Below are positions 25,101-32,301 of a DNA stretch of 39,647 nucleotides, in pieces. The notes beneath the pieces were generated by a model, which worked only from the letters and a program-made list of their open reading frames with translations, was not told the origin of the DNA and did no database searches. Within the stretch, counting starts at the first letter, position 1. Every line of letters starts with the position of its first letter. Position numbers and translations under genes: made by a program. Source of the stretch: Photorhabdus australis DSM 17609 (lineage in GTDB: Bacteria > Pseudomonadota > Gammaproteobacteria > Enterobacterales > Enterobacteriaceae); contig NZ_JONO01000046.1 of NCBI RefSeq assembly GCF_000711895.1, positions 1-39,647 on the forward strand. The letters run 5' to 3'.

Positions 25101-25196
25101 TAAATCGTCGTTATCGCCCACCAAAATATTTTTTTGATTAAACAGGCCAGATATGAGCTGGCGCAGCGAATCTGGGGAGAGAAGGTCCGTGTGCAT
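19101..25196 (-). CDS. irp2: HMWP2-type nonribosomal peptide synthetase
   Basis: The 2031-residue protein matches Yersinia HMWP2 (about 2040) in length and order. Residues 1-75 are an aryl carrier (NGLDS, Ser39). Cy1 spans 98-530 (DLLIMDAAS, 231-239, and IVFTSNLG). The A domain spans 550-960 plus 1325-1370 (YIIYTSGSTGMPKG, Lys1363); its signature reads DLYNMSMIW plus Lys, a cysteine code. An embedded methyltransferase-like domain (1000-1320) has a broken SAM loop, EFDARSG, as expected for the epimerase-like E domain of HMWP2 and PchE. PCP1 has Ser1423, Cy2 spans 1478-1900 (DNLLLDGLS, 1605-1613), PCP2 has Ser1960, and a Gln/Arg/Lys-rich tail (2005-2031) may dock to HMWP1. It condenses salicylate with two cysteines and cyclises both. 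The gene follows the ABC transporter by 52 bases with a weak AGGA site. Confidence 0.95.
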   Translation of the reverse strand: MHTDLLSPDSLRQLISGLFNQKNILVGDNDDLIRNGLDSMQIMALLNQFRRQGHRVTLRELYQKPTLHAWSQLLQRHAPVVNTMPKDTKPQPLIVDARPFPLTSVQHAYFVGRSPEQTLGGVGCHLYQEFDGIGLEPEQLEAAIHVLIQRHPMLRVRFLPDGRQQGMTHAYWRKLTVHDLRNLTTNEQQQALNNIREQLSHRVLQVEEGETFDIQLSLFGDNQHRLHANIDLLIMDAASFSLFFTELAALIAKRDLPAICSDYDFCSYLTQYQAQFKQARQEAEIFWRNRLDTLPLAPQLPLARDPSLIKDVHIQRRCFRLAPEHWERFKQLAQQNGVTPTMALATAFAALLCRWNNATRLLFNLTLFDRAPLHTAVDNMLADFTNILLLDIPGDNLPFCQLAQDAQATFVEAYEHRHWSGVEVLRELKKRGSHPHGAPIVFTSNLGRPLYGENTRDVLGKPSWGISQTPQVWLDFVAFEHENTLNIQWDSNDELFPDGLMDTLFTAYQGLIENLTENATQWNEKLPDLMPESQYHLRNQINNTAAPLPNALLHEAVFIQAERTPNAVALVTNNKKMSYGELSLAARRLAAVLQKMPVMPGDRVAISMEKGIGQIVAVLAILYAGGVYVPVPVDQPLNRRRAICESAGINVVIIDPEHQNDVWSPDIHCMSWHQDEQLSPLANMSKCAVTDPAYIIYTSGSTGMPKGVVISHQSALNTCLDINRRHQVQSSDRLLALSALHFDLSVYDIFGILSAGGALVLINEAQRRDPSTWEMLIEHHNVTLWNSVPALFDMLLTYCEGMEVDAPKALRTVMLSGDWIGLSLPERYRAFNPDGVLSAMGGATEAAIWSNEYIVKQVDTQWRSIPYGYPLANQRYRVVGEDGRDCPDWVVGELWIGGAGIALGYFNDEERTSAQFVVDQGERWYRTGDLGCYHPAGWLEFMGRRDSQVKIGGYRIELGEIDAALNQVTGISKGVALASGEKEKSLVAFLELEGDTLCQRVNRAPQLPISYRDLFPAAQAITADNREPQIAIFLLEHLSRHGIIFTSPQSLTDCLKHYQPLPEYHDWFARMLAYLCQCNQLAESTHHVYQAALSAKTFNNESECIPERWHSILRGILTGQQAAVTLLDDPQFAPEQQLFVLPETQQWLAGLKQVIIALSQRLQRPVTLMEFDARSGLCAQWLAEHITDQHLSYLGFERSQALINQMQIRLRDHKHASVQYWSKQIPESLQHQADIILLNNVLHREQDPANCIKALMPLAQPGALVLAMELQQASSLSLITTELLSPHGIQLRSASQWLSLLPLQAETPITIGNLNVLLMQVSDSVTIPDREKIKSVLAQHLPGYMIPQRLHVIPRLPLTPNGKIDRKMLSQTLQSATKTAVSHQNEMTLLNPVEQTVANIWQRLLNTEQLGRSSDFFQLGGDSLLATRLIGELTQQAFKGELGHLFRNPQLAAFAATLVPLSETASETYSIPKEQNEYQPFPLTEVQQAYLVGRHPGFALSGVGAHFFIEYRIEQLDVQRLNRVLNRLIQRHPVLRTVVINGQQQILKDVPTFSVKRHQFTDITEADTLRERLSHQVLDASHWPVFDFQLAQDHSPISRLFVSLDNLLLDGLSMQILLAELEQLYLDEQHELPSLKVTFRDCVLRQQQTPIHQNSLQYWQEQVKTLPLAPQLPLRIAPESVQSPRFVRYSDRLSAHEWNQLKQHAAPHQITPSALLIAAYAAVLSAFSTRPELTLNLTLFDRPHWHEDINHILGDFTSLSLLAWHPENNWLLSARRLQQQLWQDLDHRHISAIRVMRELAQSRGPDAAIMPVVFTSALGTHEGQFLSRSSWMKPVWGISQTPQIWLDHQVYESDNELCLNWDAVEELFEPHQLQNMFNRYMALLRTLAAQPESWHSALEQLMPRQQCTMIEDNTSVVIASSPRSEGFEPQICSEIQRLFLSVTNHPINAQQNFFEAGANSLQLIQLHGKLQHAGFHHLAVTDLFAYPTPETLSLRCRKDAYDGNRQSITPRQRQQQKRLQQREKRHKGAAQ

Positions 25197-25248
25197 GAAG
25201 AAATCCTATAAAAATGGCGGTTACGTAATAAGTCGGATACCAGGTGGG

Positions 25249-27000
25249 TTACACCTTGTGCGGGTGTAAATGCCAATGCTCTTCCGAGCCAAGGTGATTT
25301 TTCCAAAGAGACTGGTAAAGCGGGCAACGCCTTAGTAATTCATCATGGGTACCGCTATCACAAAGGGTTCCATGATCCATCACCAATATTTGATCGGCGC
25401 GGGTTATCGTGCTCAGCCGATGAGCGATGACAAAGACGGTTTTATTCTGAGTAAGAGAATCAAACGCTTCTTGTATCAACCGTTCATTTTCTGGGTCCAG
25501 CGAAGCTGTTGCTTCGTCCAGGAATAAAACAGGAGACTGTTTTAGAATAGCGCGAGCAATGGCAAGCCGCTGACGCTCACCACCAGACAGCGTACCACCA
25601 TCCACACCCAACGGTGTATCGTACCCTTGTGGTAATGCCATAATCGTATCGTGGATATTGGCAAGGCGGGCCGCTTGTTCCAGTTGCAACTGAGTTGCAT
25701 TGGGATCACCTAAACGGAGATTGTTAGCGATAGTATCCTGAAATAGTGCGGTTTCCTGGAACACCATGGTGACGGTGTCATACAGTGCCTGAGTTTGGTA
25801 ATGATGGATATGATTCCCACCTAGACGGATTTCACCGTTATCCAGTTGATAGAAAGAGAGCAATAAATAGGCCAGCGTGGATTTACCACTGCCGCTTGGC
25901 CCCACAATGGCGGTCATACTGCCTTGTGGTGCATAAAACGAAACGTTTTGGATAGCGGGTTGACGAGTACCTGGGTAGCTAAATGAGATGTTATTAACTT
26001 CAACATCATATTTGGTTGGCGCTGCTAATGGCCCAGAGACTTGTGTAGCAACAGCTTCTATCTCTGCAATGTGGGTTTCACCTACTTGCGTCAATGCAGT
26101 TATATTGAGCAGAGGAATGATCCCGCGTAAAGGGGTAATCGTGGCGAACAACAACAGAATAGTGATAAGCATTTCCGAAAGTGTTAATGCTTCTGGTGAA
26201 TTAAAGCGCATGGCGCCCGCCAGAATGCCAACGACCACGCTGGTATCAATAATGATGTAAAACAAACTCAATAGCGGAATACTTCTGAACACCCCGCGGC
26301 GGAATGCGACACGTAATTGGTCGATTTCGCGGTCAAAACGCTGTTCTACCGTTGTGGTCGCTGCCGCAGCACGAATAAAGGACATACCCTGGGCGTACTC
26401 TACAATTGCTTCAGATGCATCAGCCATCATAACGGCGCGCAGGCGCAATATTTCATTCAGTCTTTTGCGGATGGCCCCCAGGATGAGCATGCCAACCATC
26501 AGTACCAGTAATGCACTACCAGCAACGACCCAATCGAACCAGAACAAAGCCAGATAGATGAGCGTCAGCATCATAACCTGACAGGCGATTTGCGGTGTGG
26601 TATAGGCTGACTGGTTTTCCTGCCATTGCACATCTTCAGATAACGTTAACGCTACTTTTCCGGCACTCAATCCCCGAATTGTGGCTACCGACATACTGAC
26701 CAGCCGTTGTAGCAAAGAGCGGCGGATTTCTATACCCAGTCCATAAGCGGCAATGGTGAGTTTACGTAATGCGCGGGTCATAAAAGCGAACCGGATCAAC
26801 AGTAAAATAACCAATAGTGCCAGAATGATAAGCGGCAGTATGTTGTTGCCACTTTCCTCCAGATGAGTGATAGCCCAGGCAGCAATAGCAAGTTGAGCAA
26901 TAATCGCAACGGTATCAAGCTGCTTATATAACAATCCGTTGAACCAAACCCGTTGCAGTTTTGGTGACAGATGTTGTTGGAGACGATTAAATAGCCCCAT
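25249..27000 (-). CDS. ybtQ: ABC transporter, fused permease-ATPase (YbtQ-like half)
   Basis: This 583-residue exporter-type half transporter has an N-terminal membrane region of about six helices (residues about 25-300) and a C-terminal ATPase with Walker A GPSGSGKST, signature LSGGERQRLAIARAIL, Walker B VLFLDEATASLDPE and an H-loop IAHRLST. In Yersinia, YbtP and YbtQ form an inner-membrane heterodimer of exporter fold that acts in import of ferric yersiniabactin. This gene overlaps the preceding transporter gene by 14 bases, supporting a 1:1 pair. Assignment to YbtQ rather than YbtP rests on order and on a shared EYAQGM-like segment, so the letter is tentative. Confidence 0.85.
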   Translation of the reverse strand: MGLFNRLQQHLSPKLQRVWFNGLLYKQLDTVAIIAQLAIAAWAITHLEESGNNILPLIILALLVILLLIRFAFMTRALRKLTIAAYGLGIEIRRSLLQRLVSMSVATIRGLSAGKVALTLSEDVQWQENQSAYTTPQIACQVMMLTLIYLALFWFDWVVAGSALLVLMVGMLILGAIRKRLNEILRLRAVMMADASEAIVEYAQGMSFIRAAAATTTVEQRFDREIDQLRVAFRRGVFRSIPLLSLFYIIIDTSVVVGILAGAMRFNSPEALTLSEMLITILLLFATITPLRGIIPLLNITALTQVGETHIAEIEAVATQVSGPLAAPTKYDVEVNNISFSYPGTRQPAIQNVSFYAPQGSMTAIVGPSGSGKSTLAYLLLSFYQLDNGEIRLGGNHIHHYQTQALYDTVTMVFQETALFQDTIANNLRLGDPNATQLQLEQAARLANIHDTIMALPQGYDTPLGVDGGTLSGGERQRLAIARAILKQSPVLFLDEATASLDPENERLIQEAFDSLTQNKTVFVIAHRLSTITRADQILVMDHGTLCDSGTHDELLRRCPLYQSLWKNHLGSEEHWHLHPHKV

Positions 27001-28786
27001 GATAATTTGCTCCTGTCCCGGTATTTTCTCGCCGCCAGGCAGACCACTGTCTGGCGTATGCGCCTTGCTGTGCGACTAGTTCATCATGAGTTCCTTGTTC
27101 AATGATTTGTCCTTTATCCAGGACCAGTATTTGATCAAAATGACGGATAGTCGGCAGGCGATGGGCAATAACAATCACTGTTTTATTGCGACATAAGGCA
27201 TTGAGTGCTTGTTGCATCTCTTTTTCACATTCTGGATCGGCATAGGCTGTAGCCTCATCTAATACAAGAATGGGGGAGTTTTTCAGGATAGCTGCCGCAA
27301 CGGCAATACGTTGTTTTTCTCCTACAGACAAGCTGATACCGTGGTTAAGCACAGTGTTGTAGCCTTGTGGTAACTGTTGGATAAATTGATGTGCTTGTGC
27401 TGCGACGGCAGCGGCTTCAACTTCAGCCTGTGAAGCATCAGGACGGGCGAGTCGTATATTGTTGGCTATCGTATCGTTGAACAGAAATACTCGCTGAAAA
27501 ACAAAAGAGAGGTTATTACGCAGAGTTGGTTCATCCATATTGCGGATATCAACCCCACCAACAGTAATTTGGCCTTGTTGAGGGTCCCAAAGACGAGCAA
27601 TTAGGTTCGCTACTGTGGATTTACCAGAACCACTGGCGCCTGTTAAGGCTAATGAACTGCCGGCAGGTATAGAAAACGAGATGTTATTTAATGCGTTATC
27701 CTGTTCATCTTGATAGGCGAAACTGACATTATGCAAAGTAACGCTATGATCGGCAGGTGTTTGACTCTGAATACATGGTGCCAGTTCAGGCTGGTTCATT
27801 AACCAACGATAGCGTGTGATCAACGCCTCTTGTTGTTGCAAACGTGTCATCACAGCGAACATCGATGAGGCGATATTGCCGAATGCCATGGCTGCCAGAA
27901 TAAAGAAAGTGAATTCAAATAAAGATATTTCTTGTCGGTTGAATAGCCAAACTGCTAAAGGGAGTACAAACAACAGATTAGCGCTGGCTAGTACGAAAAA
28001 TCGGCTGGATTTGACCTGCACTTTCTCAACCCAAACATCGATAATACGTGTCAGAGCGGTAAATGCCCCTTCAGCGCGTTGAAGTGCAACATTACCGCCT
28101 GAATAAGTTTTTACTACGGGAATTGCGTTGATAACTTCACCCATTGTTGAAGCAATACGATTTTGGGCTGCATAAAAGCGCTGAGTCGTGGTTTGTACTT
28201 TCATCTGAATATAGATGAATAATAAACAAGCGCCAAAAGTTGGTGCAAATGCCGCTAATGCTAATCGCCAGTCAATGGCTAACATGGCACTCAATGCGAT
28301 TAGTGGACCGAATAAAGTTGCTGACATCTCTGGAATGATATGGGCAATACCATCCTCAAGTTGTTCTACGTCATCTAACATCATTTTCTTTATTTCGGTG
28401 CTGTCGGTTCGTGTGAAGAAGCCTAAAGGAACGGACTTCAACTTACTGCTGATGTTACGACGAACATCAGCTTGAACGTCGGCGGCGATCAAATGAGAAA
28501 CAAACGTAGAACCGCTGAAAGTCAACATAGCGGCAAAAGTGAAGCTCAATAACATGACGCCGTAACTTAATAGCGTGTCATATCGGCCATCATAGATAGA
28601 TTGGGTGATCAGCCCGGCAACGGCTGCCGGTAGTATTTGCAGACCGGCGGAAACGATGGCAAGTGCAATAGCAACGTAACTCAGAGTGCGATATGGACGC
28701 ATCATATTCCACAGCTCTTGAATGACACCGGCATCGGCAGCACGTTGTTCTGGTGAGTTCTGAATAGAAGAATCATTACTGCGCAT
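26987..28786 (-). CDS. ybtP: ABC transporter, fused permease-ATPase (YbtP-like half)
   Basis: This 599-residue half transporter has about six membrane helices (residues about 35-320) and an ATPase with Walker A GASGSGKST, Walker B ILVLDEATAYADPE and IAHRLPT. The signature motif is LSVGEKQRIAVAAAIL, so the usual LSGG is LSVG, while the partner keeps LSGGE. DEATAYADPE resembles the DEATAFADPE pattern common in siderophore-uptake ABC proteins. AAAAGGAGA lies about seven bases before the ATG, and the start overlaps the MFS gene by 11 bases. It should pair with the downstream ABC protein. Which is P and which is Q is tentative. Confidence 0.85.
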   Translation of the reverse strand: MRSNDSSIQNSPEQRAADAGVIQELWNMMRPYRTLSYVAIALAIVSAGLQILPAAVAGLITQSIYDGRYDTLLSYGVMLLSFTFAAMLTFSGSTFVSHLIAADVQADVRRNISSKLKSVPLGFFTRTDSTEIKKMMLDDVEQLEDGIAHIIPEMSATLFGPLIALSAMLAIDWRLALAAFAPTFGACLLFIYIQMKVQTTTQRFYAAQNRIASTMGEVINAIPVVKTYSGGNVALQRAEGAFTALTRIIDVWVEKVQVKSSRFFVLASANLLFVLPLAVWLFNRQEISLFEFTFFILAAMAFGNIASSMFAVMTRLQQQEALITRYRWLMNQPELAPCIQSQTPADHSVTLHNVSFAYQDEQDNALNNISFSIPAGSSLALTGASGSGKSTVANLIARLWDPQQGQITVGGVDIRNMDEPTLRNNLSFVFQRVFLFNDTIANNIRLARPDASQAEVEAAAVAAQAHQFIQQLPQGYNTVLNHGISLSVGEKQRIAVAAAILKNSPILVLDEATAYADPECEKEMQQALNALCRNKTVIVIAHRLPTIRHFDQILVLDKGQIIEQGTHDELVAQQGAYARQWSAWRRENTGTGANYHGAI

Positions 28787-30023
28787 TCACGTTCTCCTTT
28801 TGGAAATCGCGGAATTTGTGTAGTGCCCAGAACAGACCGGTGAGGGTGAATAATGATGCAAGAGCGAAAAGGGAAGCATAGCTTACTTTGGTGACAATGA
28901 CTCCACCTAGCATAGAACAGATGATCGCAATGCTCATATCTGCGGATTGCATCAACGCAAAATCCACACCAGACTGTGTGCCCGCTGCCAGAGACATCAT
29001 CTGGGTATACAAGGCAACAAATTTAGCCGCGGTGATTAACGTGATGAAGACGTATGCAGTTGAAAGTAGGGATAGCGGGGCTTCTGATTGTTGGGCAAGC
29101 CAGAAAATACCCACCAATACCATACACTCAAGCAGCATCAGACCCAATAATGTTTGAATGGCACCTAATTTACGTACAATGATGCCGCCAAGTAAGACAC
29201 CAGATAACCCGGCTAATGCACCACCACTGGCAGCAATGATGCCAAGTTGGGTTAAATCTACTCCGCGATCTATCAAAAACGGAGAGAGCATCCCGAGTGA
29301 AAGGCGTGTACCAATCATACAGAGCAATATTAAAACGAGTGCCTGTTTGACCGGGGCACGGCGTAATGCACTCTTTAATGATGGTGTTGCCGCAGGCTTT
29401 GAAACATCCGATTCTTTCTTTTCCTGTGTTTCCCTGATGAATAAAACAGGCAGTGACATCAATAGAATCAATATGGCTAACACACCAGCGCCAATATGCC
29501 AGCCATACAGCGAGGTAAGATATAAAAACAGGCCGCTGCCTATAATAGACCCCAGATAACTGCCTCCGACTTGCATGACATTGCTCCAGGGGCGATGCTG
29601 TGGGGATAACCGGTCAATAGCATGGCCATCTGTCGTGGTGTCCACTACGGTCAGACAAAGGGTAATCAGAAACAGGCCCGTGATAATCAGTGGCATATGC
29701 TCAGCGGGTTCTGCTAATGACATTGCACAAAAAAGCAGTGTAATTAACACATTACCACAGAGCATGATGCGGCGAGAGTTGGCATCTCCCGAACCGGATT
29801 TACGATAGCGTTCTACAATGGGAGCCCAGAGGAATTTGAACGCCCAAGGCAACATCAACAGATAAAGTAGCCCTATCTTATCTGGGGTAACACCGTGGCT
29901 ACGCAGAAATGCTGGCATGCTTTGTAACGTTAACATACCAATAGTACTTTGGATGGTGTAAACACCAGCCAAAGCCAAAAGTAGCAACGAGACATGACGG
30001 GGATGTGAGATATTGTGCGTCAT
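28776..30023 (-). CDS. ybtX: YbtX-like major facilitator protein
   Basis: The 415-residue protein has about twelve hydrophobic segments and begins like YbtX (SLLLLALAGVYTIQSTIGML near residues 13-32). The loop after helix 2 contains LPWAFKFLWAPIVERY, a pattern also seen in AmpG and in the RhtX/FptX siderophore permeases. In Yersinia, ybtX sits in the ybtPQXS operon but its loss has little measured effect on iron uptake, so its exact task is uncertain; it may import siderophore or free ligand. The start overlaps the receptor stop by four bases (ATGA). Confidence 0.88.
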   Translation of the reverse strand: MTHNISHPRHVSLLLLALAGVYTIQSTIGMLTLQSMPAFLRSHGVTPDKIGLLYLLMLPWAFKFLWAPIVERYRKSGSGDANSRRIMLCGNVLITLLFCAMSLAEPAEHMPLIITGLFLITLCLTVVDTTTDGHAIDRLSPQHRPWSNVMQVGGSYLGSIIGSGLFLYLTSLYGWHIGAGVLAILILLMSLPVLFIRETQEKKESDVSKPAATPSLKSALRRAPVKQALVLILLCMIGTRLSLGMLSPFLIDRGVDLTQLGIIAASGGALAGLSGVLLGGIIVRKLGAIQTLLGLMLLECMVLVGIFWLAQQSEAPLSLLSTAYVFITLITAAKFVALYTQMMSLAAGTQSGVDFALMQSADMSIAIICSMLGGVIVTKVSYASLFALASLFTLTGLFWALHKFRDFQKENVNAQ

Positions 30024-32005
30024 AGTGCAACGCTCACATCCAGCCCAACATTCAAGCCTTTACTCATCATGCTGAACGTGTTTCCTTGTTGGAAACTGGA
30101 AAGACGGTACTTTTTGTTGCCTAAATTTTCGCCATAAAGTTTGACATTGATGCCATGTGCCATTTCTAAACTTAATGAAGCGTCGTAAAGTGTATATCCT
30201 CCTTGTTCAAGGGTATTTGCTTCATTAAAGTAGCTTTTTGAGTAGTAGCGTGCACCGGCATTTAAATAGAGGTTACCCGGTAACAATGTTTGATCAATGA
30301 GGTAGTCGACACTTGCATTGAGCATGACATCTGGCGCATAAGGCAGACGTTTGCCGTTATAACTTATGCCATTTGTTGTATCGGTTGCATCAGTGAAATT
30401 TGATTTACCTACACTACCGCCAAGAGAAAACTTAAGTCCTTGCATCGGCTTGATCTGACTACTTAGCTCAATACCTTTACTTTCCGCTTTTCCAGCGTTG
30501 CGAATAGACTGCATACCAATGGGGCCAACATAGATTTGTTTATCTTTTGAACGTATGTAATAAACAGCGCTATCTAACGTCATTGCATTATTAAAGAACG
30601 AGGTATGCCAGCCGAATTCATAATTGTCGGAGGTTTCGGTATCGTAAGGCTTTCTATTATCGGCAGAGGAAACAATGTTATTGAATCCGCCGGGCTTATA
30701 ACCTTTAGTTGCAGAAACATAGAAACGGCTATCGGGTGTCAATTGCCAGCCCAGAGCCGCTTTAGGTGTGAATTCGTTGTTAGAAACTTGGTTATCGAAA
30801 GCGTCGATCTTCATGATGTCAGATCCTGAATAGTCGATCTGGGATTTTTCATGTGATAAACGACCGCCAAGGGTTAGATCCCATTGAGCAGCAATCGGTA
30901 ATTTAACTTCACCAAACAGTGCTAGCGATTTTCCTTTTATTTTGTTGTTGGCATTATTATAACTAGTGTGATGTTTGTTGTTTTCATCTGAGAACCAACC
31001 GCCAAGAATGCTGCTAATCCCATTTGAATAGCTGGAGTTTAAACGTAGTTCCTGGGTTGTGGCGTGATGTTTCTCTTTCCATTTACCCCCGATGAAATCA
31101 CGGAAAATATCGCGATCCTGATAGGAAGTAACACTGGTTAATGTACTGTTACCAAAATCGTATTCAGCTTTGAGTGTATAACTGTTGACCTTTCTTGTCA
31201 GATCAGGGATAGAGCCTTTATATGTCTTCTGTCGAAATTGTTCGTCGGTTAAATAAAGTTCTTCATGTGAATCGAGATCTTCATGAGCAAAGCTAAGTTC
31301 AGCGCTGAAAGGGGAATCTTCTGGCGCAAATGTCAGTTGTCCTTTACCTAGCCAGGTTTTGCTGGAGTCAATATTTTTATCACCACGATCTGGCATATCG
31401 ATTTGCCCAGACTCGTTTATCCAGCGCAGGCTGGTACTGCCGTAAAGAACGTCCTCAATAAGAGGTATTGATCCGCTGAAGGAACCGCCTTGTTTCAACT
31501 TAGAGTAGTTACCAGAAAGGTTAAGCCAAGGGCCTTCTTTTGGTGAACGGGTGATAATGTTGATAACACCAGCTTGTGCATTTCCGCCATATAAGGTGCC
31601 CTGGGGGCCGCGTAATAATTCTACACGTTCTACATTGATTAATTCTTGTGTTAGAAACTGGTGATCTTGAGGAACGCCATCAACATAAATTCGAATAGAA
31701 GGTGAATAGAAATCGGGTGAACTGATACCCCGAATTGTGGTTGCTGAATAGGTTCGGTTACCGCGTGAACGGATTTGTAAACCCGGGAAAGCGCGCTCAA
31801 GATCTTGCACTTGGGTAATACCTGCTTGCTCAAGTTCTTCGCCTGTTTTAACCAAAACGCTGCCGTCAACTTTATTTAATGCTTCTTCCCGTTTGTTAGC
31901 TGTCACGACCAAAGTATCTTCTGTGGCTTCAGGCGAATGTTCTGCCCAAACCATAGGCGAAATTAGGCAACATAAAACAGAAGCCTTAGCATATTTTCTT
32001 TTCAT
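30020..32005 (-). CDS. fyuA: TonB-dependent siderophore receptor (FyuA/Psn-like)
   Basis: The 661-residue outer-membrane receptor is close to FyuA (673). A signal peptide ends near residue 21 (SPMVWA), followed by a TonB box DTLVVTA (30-36). The plug has VELLRGPQGTLYGGNAQAG and the barrel keeps YVGPIGMQSIRNAGKAES, which closely follows the FyuA segment around GPVGMQTLSNAGKA. It ends in an aromatic-poor VSVAL rather than the usual terminal Phe, a small oddity. It is the first gene of the operon, so receptor, transport and synthesis genes share one transcript here, while in Yersinia psn/fyuA is separate. The likely ligand is this locus's own ferric siderophore. Confidence 0.92.
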   Translation of the reverse strand: MKRKYAKASVLCCLISPMVWAEHSPEATEDTLVVTANKREEALNKVDGSVLVKTGEELEQAGITQVQDLERAFPGLQIRSRGNRTYSATTIRGISSPDFYSPSIRIYVDGVPQDHQFLTQELINVERVELLRGPQGTLYGGNAQAGVINIITRSPKEGPWLNLSGNYSKLKQGGSFSGSIPLIEDVLYGSTSLRWINESGQIDMPDRGDKNIDSSKTWLGKGQLTFAPEDSPFSAELSFAHEDLDSHEELYLTDEQFRQKTYKGSIPDLTRKVNSYTLKAEYDFGNSTLTSVTSYQDRDIFRDFIGGKWKEKHHATTQELRLNSSYSNGISSILGGWFSDENNKHHTSYNNANNKIKGKSLALFGEVKLPIAAQWDLTLGGRLSHEKSQIDYSGSDIMKIDAFDNQVSNNEFTPKAALGWQLTPDSRFYVSATKGYKPGGFNNIVSSADNRKPYDTETSDNYEFGWHTSFFNNAMTLDSAVYYIRSKDKQIYVGPIGMQSIRNAGKAESKGIELSSQIKPMQGLKFSLGGSVGKSNFTDATDTTNGISYNGKRLPYAPDVMLNASVDYLIDQTLLPGNLYLNAGARYYSKSYFNEANTLEQGGYTLYDASLSLEMAHGINVKLYGENLGNKKYRLSSFQQGNTFSMMSKGLNVGLDVSVAL

Positions 32006-32034
32006 ATGAATACTCTCTATGCCTTTTCAAATCA

Positions 32035-32064
32035 TGTTTTACAAAAATTAAGTGTGGTAAAACA
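32035..32064. promoter_or_regulatory. Inverted repeat upstream of fyuA (candidate operator)
   Basis: TGTTTTAC (32035-32042) and GTAAAACA (32057-32064) form a perfect 8-bp inverted repeat with a 14-base spacer. It lies 30 to 60 bases before the receptor start, inside the transcribed leader or the promoter. It could be a YbtA binding site or an mRNA hairpin. The position is seen directly; the role is inferred. Confidence 0.45.
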
Positions 32065-32080
32065 AAAAACATATAGAGAA

Positions 32081-32113
32081 GGCTAACCGGAGTAATAAAA
32101 GGGGGCTAACGGG
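32081..32113. promoter_or_regulatory. GGCTAAC direct repeats, candidate AraC-type sites
   Basis: GGCTAACCGG at 32081-32090 recurs as GGCTAACGGG at 32104-32113. The start-to-start distance is 23 bases, close to two helical turns. Two same-facing copies near a promoter divergent from an AraC-family gene fit binding of such a regulator. It is unproven that YbtA is the ligand. Confidence 0.4.
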
Positions 32114-32145
32114 ATAGGGACAAAAGTAGCGCGATACGTACTATT

Positions 32146-32164
32146 GATAATGATTATCATTAAT
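32146..32164. promoter_or_regulatory. Fur box between fyuA and ybtA
   Basis: GATAATGATTATCATTAAT matches the 19-base Fur consensus GATAATGATAATCATTATC at 16 of 19 positions, and TGATA follows within a few bases. It sits in the 296-base region shared by the divergent receptor operon and regulator gene, so iron-loaded Fur could repress both. An AT-rich tract with TATAAT at 32213-32218 lies on the regulator side as a possible -10 element. Confidence 0.85.
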
Positions 32165-32301
32165 GATAAATTGCGTGATATTTACGTTCCGTATATATAT
32201 ATAATATAAAAATATAATGTCTTTAATATGCACAATATACTGTTTTAGTGTGGATAGCGCTTTTGAAATGGTGTTTGATGCTAATTTTACAGGGGGATCT
32301 C

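Noticed and set aside
2536-32005. Yersinia-type high-pathogenicity island
   Set aside because: Gene order, the ybtE-ybtS fusion, remodelled HMWP1 and absence of a visible integrase or tRNA junction show it is only a distant relative of that island.
32248-32301. Longer N-terminus for the AraC regulator
   Set aside because: AGGGGG sits at the right distance before the ATG at 32302, and the extension has no ribosome binding site.
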